From Methanobacterium sp. (lineage in GTDB: Archaea; Methanobacteriota; Methanobacteria; Methanobacteriales; Methanobacteriaceae), in NCBI GenBank assembly GCA_020854975.1, contig JAHKLQ010000170.1, positions 1-7,013 of the forward strand: 7,013 bases of DNA, read 5' to 3'. The notes below the pieces were generated by a model. It did no database searches, was not told where the DNA came from, and worked only from the letters and a program-made list of their open reading frames with translations. Of this stretch, positions 1-7,013 are shown piece after piece. Each line of letters begins with the position of its first letter. Within the stretch, counting starts at the first letter, position 1. Position numbers and translations under genes: made by a program.

Positions 1-386
1 AAAACAGGATTTTCAGCTTGGATCATCAGATCTGAACCATGAGCAGTTACTGCAGTTTTCCTGCCCATAATTGAACCTACAAAAACACCTATCAACCCTG
101 GGGGGAGTAAAAAATGTGCATGGATTAAATCAATCTTTTCTTGACGTACCATCCTCATCAAGTGGAAAGTGGCAGATAACATGAAAAAAAAGCCCCGCAG
201 TCCCTTGATGTTAGGTGCAGATGCAGTTTCCACCTGTACACCATCCAGATCTCTGGCTTCAGGGTGAGGATAGGTAAGAACGTAAACAGCATCACCCCTT
301 TTTATCAGTTGTTGTGATAATTGATAAGTGTGAGATGAAACACCACCAATGTGGGGGGGATAATGACCTAATAAACATATTCGCAT
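1..386 (-). CDS. Glycosyltransferase, GT4 family, N-terminal part (truncated by window edge)
   Basis: An open frame reads leftward from an ATG at 386 to the window edge (128 complete codons, no stop). The protein begins MRICLLGHYPPHIGGVSSHT, and the GGVSSH loop after the first beta strand is typical of the GT-B N-terminal domain of GT4 (glycosyltransferase group 1) enzymes. Further on are VYVLTYPHPEA (residues about 34-44), IDLIHAHFLLPPGLIG (about 85-100) and KTAVTAHGSDL (about 109-119), the usual strand and loop elements of this Rossmann-like domain. Such enzymes move a sugar from a nucleotide-sugar donor to lipid, polysaccharide or protein acceptors at the cytoplasmic face of the membrane. 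The C-terminal donor-binding domain with the EX7E motif lies outside the window, so donor and acceptor cannot be named. A GGTGA site lies 4 nt before the ATG. It follows cbiD on the same strand but has its own promoter-like sequence, so it is probably separate from the corrin gene in function. Confidence 0.88.
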   Translation of the reverse strand, partial: MRICLLGHYPPHIGGVSSHTYQLSQQLIKRGDAVYVLTYPHPEARDLDGVQVETASAPNIKGLRGFFFMLSATFHLMRMVRQEKIDLIHAHFLLPPGLIGVFVGSIMGRKTAVTAHGSDLMIQAENPV

Positions 387-390
387 GATT

Positions 391-395
391 TCACC
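391..395 (-). promoter_or_regulatory. Ribosome binding site of the glycosyltransferase gene
   Basis: Read on the minus strand this is GGTGA, 4 nt before the ATG at 386, matching the archaeal 16S 3' end. It fixes the start codon. The site lies inside CTGGTGAAAT, which differs by one base from the CTGATGAAAT word repeated twice just upstream (406-438). Confidence 0.7.
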
Positions 396-405
396 AGATT
401 AAAAT

Positions 406-438
406 ATTTCATCAGTTTATAGATTTCATCAGTTTATA
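406..438. repeat. Tandem 16-bp direct repeat upstream of the glycosyltransferase gene
   Basis: The word ATTTCATCAGTTTATA occurs exactly at 406-421 and 423-438, one base apart (17-bp period). On the minus strand each unit reads TATAAACTGATGAAAT, so each starts with a TATA-like hexamer. A third partial, near-identical copy (ATTTCACCAG, 388-397) contains the ribosome binding site. It lies between the presumed TATA box and the start codon of the leftward gene. It may be a slippage duplication or a tandem operator; the sequence alone does not decide. Confidence 0.8.
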
Positions 439-440
439 AA
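433..440 (-). promoter_or_regulatory. Probable TATA box of the glycosyltransferase gene
   Basis: TTTATAAA (self-complementary) lies about 47 nt before the ATG on the minus strand. With usual archaeal spacing, transcription would start near 408-414, giving a leader of about 25 nt that still holds the GGTGA site. The surrounding spacer (387-495) is very AT-rich, so the exact box is uncertain. Confidence 0.4.
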
Positions 441-476
441 TTTATGAATTAATAGTATATGAGGTTAAATAATTAT

Positions 477-490
477 AAAAAGGTTTAAAA
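477..490 (-). terminator. Weak oligo(T) terminator candidate after cbiD
   Basis: On the minus strand, T4 (487-490) and T5 (477-481) tracts follow within 20 nt of the cbiD stop codon. Archaeal RNA polymerase can stop at oligo(U) tracts without a hairpin. The tracts are short, so read-through into the glycosyltransferase is possible. Confidence 0.3.
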
Positions 491-495
491 TAAGT

Positions 496-1671
496 TCAGG
501 GGTTTTGTTCAATGATTTCGATCTGATGATTAGTGTTTAGTACAGTTCCATCCATTTTCACAATCACCACATCCACATTTACATCAAACCTTTCCTGACA
601 ACATTTCTGTATGGCCTGAGCAATGGAATTAAAAACAGGTTCTACCATTTCTTCCCTTTCTAAAAGTTCAATCATATCCTCAGTTGTATTGGAATGATAA
701 ATTTGTTCCAATAATCTCTTTTTACCCCCCATTAGTCCGGTATGGGTGGTTATGATCTCTCTACGGGCGTCAGCCAGGCGGTGTTCCGTCTGAAATATTC
801 CTCCTGCAATTTTAACCAGTTTACCTGCATGTCCCAGTAAAATCAGATTTGAAACACCCATTTCTTTGGCGGTATCCAGCATGTAACCCACCAGATTACC
901 CATCTGGATGATCTGGTCATCTTCCACATACAACAATTTCCGGGCTAGTTTCTCTCCAATATTACCAGGCACGAAAACCAGTTCATGGTATCCTTCAGCC
1001 AGTGCCACATCCAGTTGACATTTTTTGGCTTTCTGAAAACTTTCTGAGTTCATGGAACGGGCAATCCCGGTGGTTCCAAGTATGGAAATGCCATCCACAA
1101 TACCCAGACGAGGATTCATAGTTCTTTTGGCAATTTCTCTGCCTTTAGGCACACTAATTATGACAGCTGCCCCCTTATTTGATGGTAGTACATCTTCCAG
1201 GTTGGAGCGGATCATCTCTAGGGGAATGGGATTTATGGCTGCTTCCCCTACAGGTAATTGTAGGCCGGGTTTGGTCACTCTGCCCACACCTTCCCCTCCC
1301 CTAATGGTTATACCAGGTTCATCTCGAAGTTGAAGTTCTGCTTCAATTTCAAGGTTTATAGTAACATCAGGGTCATGGTAGGGTCTTTTGACTACTGAAG
1401 CCCTTCCAGAATAATTGTTAATCTTACATGCCCTTTTAACAGAAATATCCAGACATCCCAGAGGAGTTTTAACATTAACAGAGGAAACTTCCCCACTTAT
1501 AGATAAAAATGCAGCTAAAGCAGCGGCAGTGGCTGCGCTTCCTGTGGTAATCCCAAAATCATCACTTTCAACAGAAAAAGGAATGGGTTTAGGGGATTTA
1601 TTCCCCTTTAAAGGTTTATTATTAAGCTTAACAGTATTCTGGTCTTTTTTGGTAGAATAATCTTCTTCCAT
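496..1671 (-). CDS. cbiD: Cobalt-precorrin-5B C1-methyltransferase CbiD
   Basis: CbiD methylates C-1 of the corrin ring with S-adenosylmethionine (cobalt-precorrin-5B to cobalt-precorrin-6A) in the oxygen-independent cobamide pathway in the cytoplasm. The 391-residue product carries the family hallmarks in order: DFGITTGSAATAA at 38-50, GGEGVGRVTKPGL at 125-137, NPRLGIVDGISILGTTGI at 186-203, GNIGEKLARKLL at 236-247 and GHAGKLVKIAGGIFQTE at 280-296 followed by LADAR. Length is normal for the family apart from a Lys/Asn-rich lead of about 37 residues before the first conserved block. The ATG at 1671 has no clear Shine-Dalgarno sequence, but I found no alternative ATG, GTG or TTG before the conserved block. 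The gene starts 26 bp after the thioredoxin stop on the same strand with no obvious promoter between, so it is probably co-transcribed. No other cobamide genes are in the window. In methanogens the product supports the corrinoid Mtr methyltransferase. Confidence 0.95.
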   Translation of the reverse strand: MEEDYSTKKDQNTVKLNNKPLKGNKSPKPIPFSVESDDFGITTGSAATAAALAAFLSISGEVSSVNVKTPLGCLDISVKRACKINNYSGRASVVKRPYHDPDVTINLEIEAELQLRDEPGITIRGGEGVGRVTKPGLQLPVGEAAINPIPLEMIRSNLEDVLPSNKGAAVIISVPKGREIAKRTMNPRLGIVDGISILGTTGIARSMNSESFQKAKKCQLDVALAEGYHELVFVPGNIGEKLARKLLYVEDDQIIQMGNLVGYMLDTAKEMGVSNLILLGHAGKLVKIAGGIFQTEHRLADARREIITTHTGLMGGKKRLLEQIYHSNTTEDMIELLEREEMVEPVFNSIAQAIQKCCQERFDVNVDVVIVKMDGTVLNTNHQIEIIEQNP

Positions 1672-1697
1672 GGTCTTATAAAATTAAAATTTACTAA

Positions 1698-1970
<273 letters not shown>

Positions 1971-1993
1971 TGTTTAATTATGTTCTAATCTAA

Positions 1994-2002
1994 TTTTATA
2001 TA
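1994..2002 (-). promoter_or_regulatory. TATA box of the thioredoxin-cbiD unit
   Basis: TATATAAAA on the minus strand. Usual archaeal spacing puts the transcript start near 1970-1976, just upstream of the GAGGTGA site, so the leader would be short (about 12-18 nt). The same nonamer occurs upstream of aroK (3286-3294), which strengthens both calls. Confidence 0.6.
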
Positions 2003-2056
2003 TTATTATTTTACGTTTATTTTAAGTTCATTTTCATTTTAATTCTTTTTCATGAA

Positions 2057-2151
2057 AATCCTATTTTTATAGAAAGTAGGATTGATAGTATTGTCGGGAA
2101 TCTTTGGATAACATCTTGGTAATTTAAAAAAAATGTTTCCCGAATCCTATT

Positions 2152-2153
<2 letters not shown>
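2057..2153. repeat. Three-copy 11-bp word with competing inverted-repeat pairings between sppA and thioredoxin
   Basis: AATCCTATTTT occurs exactly at 2057-2067 and 2143-2153, the latter overlapping the sppA stop. An inverted copy with one change is at 2073-2083. The inverted copy can pair with the left copy (hairpin 2060-2067 with 2073-2080, 5-nt loop). It can instead pair with the right copy, where the stem is extended by CGGGAA (2095-2100) against TTCCCG (2137-2142), leaving an 11-nt bulge. The two pairings exclude each other. An eight-base A run (T on the minus strand) lies in the large loop. It may be a 3' end structure of sppA RNA; function is unknown. Confidence 0.55.
2126..2133 (-). 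terminator. Oligo(T) terminator of sppA
   Basis: Eight consecutive T on the minus strand begin 18 nt past the sppA stop codon. A U-run of this length is enough for termination by many archaeal polymerases. It separates sppA from the thioredoxin-cbiD unit, which has its own promoter. Confidence 0.6.
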
Positions 2154-3090
<937 letters not shown>

Positions 3091-3097
3091 GATATTT

Positions 3098-3102
3098 CCC
3101 CT
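3098..3102 (-). promoter_or_regulatory. Ribosome binding site deciding the sppA start
   Basis: AGGGG on the minus strand ends 7 nt before the ATG at 3090. It favours this ATG over the in-frame TTG at 3118-3120, before which I see no comparable site. Confidence 0.55.
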
Positions 3103-3137
3103 AAATTCCCTACAATTCAATTAATCATCCTAATCCA

Positions 3138-3148
3138 TTTAATATATC
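3138..3148 (-). promoter_or_regulatory. Possible TATA box of sppA
   Basis: GATATATTAAA on the minus strand, about 48 nt before the chosen ATG. A start near 3110-3117 would leave the upstream TTG (3120) outside the mRNA. The whole 3121-3330 region is AT-rich and other boxes are possible. Confidence 0.35.
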
Positions 3149-3285
3149 ACATAAATAAACCTAAAATATACATCATATAATAACTATACCTTAAGTTTTC
3201 CATGTAGGGTTATAGATCTAATATAATACACGGATTGTTTAATTTATTATTTTTATCGATGTATTTATAGTGTTTTTCCTTCTAT

Positions 3286-3294
3286 TATATAAAA
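3286..3294 (+). promoter_or_regulatory. TATA box of the aroK-dapA operon
   Basis: TATATAAAA, identical to the thioredoxin box, would place the transcript start near 3312-3320 and give a leader of about 40 nt. The divergent spacer (3091-3357) also has an 8-bp palindrome TAGATCTA at 3213-3220. I see no small gene or RNA gene in it. Confidence 0.55.
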
Positions 3295-3331
3295 TAGTAG
3301 AATAAAAAATAGGTAATAAAATAAAAATTAG

Positions 3332-3342
3332 GAGTTTAACTC
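3332..3342. repeat. Palindrome GAGTTTAACTC in the aroK leader
   Basis: Two perfect 5-bp arms around a central T lie just downstream of the predicted transcript start and 6 nt before the aroK ribosome binding site. Its position suits a repressor operator, but an 11-bp palindrome in AT-rich DNA can be chance. Confidence 0.3.
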
Positions 3343-3347
3343 TTCTT

Positions 3348-3353
3348 AGGTGA
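3348..3353 (+). promoter_or_regulatory. Ribosome binding site selecting a TTG start for aroK
   Basis: AGGTGA lies 4 nt before the TTG at 3358, the same spacing as at the thioredoxin and glycosyltransferase starts. No in-frame ATG lies near, so TTG is the start. Confidence 0.7.
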
Positions 3354-3357
3354 TTAT

Positions 3358-4222
<865 letters not shown>

Positions 4223-4230
<8 letters not shown>

Positions 4231-4516
4231 GGCAGAAGCGTTAAAACGGCTCCAAATCTCTCGGAAAAAAATTGATGAGCTGGATGAGGAAATAATAAGA
4301 CTCATCAAGAAACGTACTTCCTTGGCAGGGGATATTCTCCAGGCCAAAATAGTTCTGGATATGGATATTCATGATCCAGAAAGGGAAGAATATATTCACC
4401 ATAAAATCCGAGAAATAGCTAAGGAGCAAGAAATAGATGATGACAGTCTCACCCAGATCATTAAGATACTGACGGATTTGAGCAAGAAAGAACAAGAGAA
4501 AATTTTAAGGAGGTAA
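4223..4516 (+). CDS. aroQ: Monofunctional chorismate mutase, AroQ class
   Basis: It rearranges chorismate to prephenate, the branch point to phenylalanine and tyrosine. The 97-residue all-helical product aligns with the E. coli P-protein mutase domain at a constant +3 offset (comparison from memory). On that basis every active-site position is kept: Arg14 (R11), Arg31 (R28), Lys42 (K39), Asp51 (D48), Arg54 (R51), Glu55 (E52), Ser87 (S84) and Gln91 (Q88). The DPEREEYI segment marks the second-helix active-site part. It has no prephenate dehydratase, dehydrogenase or ACT domain, so it is the stand-alone form, an intertwined dimer in this family. The start is the ATG at 4223 with AGGTGG 6 nt upstream, overlapping aroK by 8 bp. 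The stop lies inside the AAGGAGGTAA that serves rps17e. The symbol is by family; archaeal annotations vary. Confidence 0.9.
4507..4514 (+). promoter_or_regulatory. Strong ribosome binding site of rps17e
   Basis: AAGGAGGT overlaps the chorismate mutase stop codon and ends 6 nt before the ATG at 4521. It is the best match to the anti-Shine-Dalgarno in the operon, which fits the high output needed for a ribosomal protein within a biosynthetic transcript. Confidence 0.75.
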
Positions 4517-4520
4517 AAGC

Positions 4521-4712
4521 ATGGGTAACATAAGAACATCATTCGTCAAAAGGACAGCTAAAGAGCTGATTGAAACTTATCCCGGTAAATTCACCACAGA
4601 TTTCGAAGAAAATAAGAAATTAGTGCAGGAATTCTCCACTGTAAGTACTAAACACTTGCGAAACAAAATCGCAGGTTACGTAACCCGATTGGTTAAAAAC
4701 AATTACTTCTAA
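4521..4712 (+). CDS. rps17e: 30S ribosomal protein S17e (eS17)
   Basis: eS17 is a small-subunit protein found in archaea and eukaryotes but not bacteria. The 63-residue product begins [20 protein letters not shown], followed by [18 protein letters not shown] and a basic end [14 protein letters not shown]. This is the compact archaeal form, equal to the N-terminal three-helix part of the longer eukaryotic protein. It is rich in Lys and Arg, as expected for rRNA binding. It sits 4 bp after chorismate mutase and 11 bp before aspartate kinase, and has the strongest ribosome binding site of the unit. Nothing suggests an extra role in regulating the operon, though autoregulation of such a transcript would be conceivable. 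Confidence 0.96.
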   Translation: MGNIRTSFVKRTAKELIETYPGKFTTDFEENKKLVQEFSTVSTKHLRNKIAGYVTRLVKNNYF

Positions 4713-4723
4713 GGTTGGTTGCT

Positions 4724-6831
<2,108 letters not shown>

Positions 6832-6841
6832 AACTTAATTG

Positions 6842-6869
6842 AAGCTTTGCTTTTTTTAAGTCCTTTTTT
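6842..6869 (+). terminator. Terminator of the aroK-dapA operon
   Basis: A small hairpin AAGC-TTT-GCTT (6842-6852) runs into a seven-T tract (6851-6857), and a second six-T tract follows at 6864-6869. It starts about 10 nt after the dapA stop. Two U-runs in a row are a usual archaeal stop. The rest of the gap to dapB (6870-6957) is AT-rich and holds an 11-bp palindrome CTAATAATTAG (6871-6881) but no gene. Confidence 0.6.
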
Positions 6870-6959
6870 CCTAATAATTAGCTCTTGTTCAGAGACCAAT
6901 GGATTTTAATTAATTTATTTTCTCTTTATTTATTTTTTAAAAATTAATCTAAAACTTGA

Positions 6960-6968
6960 GGAGATGAT
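6960..6968 (+). promoter_or_regulatory. Ribosome binding site of dapB
   Basis: GGAGATGAT, one base off the full GGAGGTGAT complement, ends 4 nt before the ATG at 6973, the spacing used elsewhere in the window. The in-frame ATG at 6964 lies inside the site and is rejected as the start. Confidence 0.65.
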
Positions 6969-6972
6969 AATT

Positions 6973-7013
6973 ATGATAAATGTGGCAGTAACTGGTGCCG
7001 GGGGAAGAATGGG
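6973..7013 (+). CDS. dapB: 4-hydroxy-tetrahydrodipicolinate reductase, N-terminus (truncated by window edge)
   Basis: Only 13 full codons are visible, reading MINVAVTGAGGRM with a following partial Gly codon. VAVTGAGGRMG is the dinucleotide-binding loop typical of DapB, which reduces the DapA product to tetrahydrodipicolinate with NAD(P)H. Position directly after lysC-dapA on the same strand supports the call. It is separated from dapA by 141 bp with T-rich stop signals, so it may have its own promoter; TTTATTTAT near 6925-6933 is a weak TATA candidate. The rest of the protein is outside the window. Confidence 0.85.
   Translation, partial: MINVAVTGAGGRM

Noticed and set aside
406..438. CTGATGA words resembling C/D-box sRNA boxes
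   Set aside because: Two units only 17 bp apart leave no room for guide regions, and the base before TGATGA is C rather than a purine. A direct repeat is the simpler reading.
406..438. CRISPR-like repeat
   Set aside because: Only two full 16-bp units with a 1-bp gap; no spacers and no cas genes.
1052..1333. Open frame of 93 codons on the plus strand inside cbiD
   Set aside because: Antisense to a strongly conserved CbiD frame; no ribosome binding site and no recognisable protein motif.
4715..4723. TTG start adding Met-Val-Ala to aspartate kinase
   Set aside because: It lies 2 nt after the rps17e stop with no room for a ribosome binding site; ATG at 4724 places KFGGTS at the usual distance.
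6964..6972. Upstream in-frame ATG for dapB
   Set aside because: It lies within the GGAGATGAT ribosome binding site; ATG 6973 gives the usual MxxVAVTGAGGRMG start.

Overview
The window looks like chromosomal DNA of a methanogenic archaeon of the order Methanobacteriales, most likely a mesophilic Methanobacterium or a close relative. Supporting this are an archaeal GHMP-type shikimate kinase, a eukaryote/archaea-specific ribosomal protein (eS17), a CPYC mini-thioredoxin of the methanogen type, an anaerobic corrin-ring methyltransferase (CbiD), TATATAAAA promoter boxes, GGTGA/GGAGGT ribosome binding sites and AT-rich spacers with oligo(T) terminators. As I recall it, the order cbiD, thioredoxin, protease, shikimate kinase, chorismate mutase, S17e, aspartate kinase, dapA resembles the MTH80x region of Methanothermobacter. 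I could not check this here.

Left half, all on the minus strand: the N-terminal part of a GT4-type glycosyltransferase running off the left edge (1-386); cbiD (496-1671) 26 bp downstream of a small thioredoxin (1698-1958), the two probably transcribed together from a TATA box at about 1994-2002; and a membrane-anchored SppA-type serine protease (2152-3090). The sppA-thioredoxin spacer (1959-2151) holds an oligo(T) terminator and three copies of an 11-bp word that can form alternative stems.

Right half, all on the plus strand: from a divergent AT-rich promoter region (3091-3357) starts a compact five-gene operon, aroK (TTG start), chorismate mutase, rps17e, lysC and dapA. Its genes overlap by 8 and 4 bp or are separated by 4 to 11 bp. 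It ends at a T-rich terminator after 6831. After a 141-bp gap dapB begins at 6973 with its own strong ribosome binding site and runs off the right edge.

The operon joins the late shikimate steps (shikimate to shikimate 3-phosphate; chorismate to prephenate) with the entry of the aspartate family (aspartyl phosphate) and the first two lysine-branch steps (DapA, DapB), with a ribosomal protein gene in the middle. In Methanobacteriales lysine also goes into pseudomurein. CbiD supplies corrinoid, which methanogenesis needs for the methyl-H4MPT:coenzyme M methyltransferase. I see no mobile element, CRISPR array, tRNA, rRNA or defence system. This is mostly a conserved housekeeping region, and the less ordinary signals are in the spacers.
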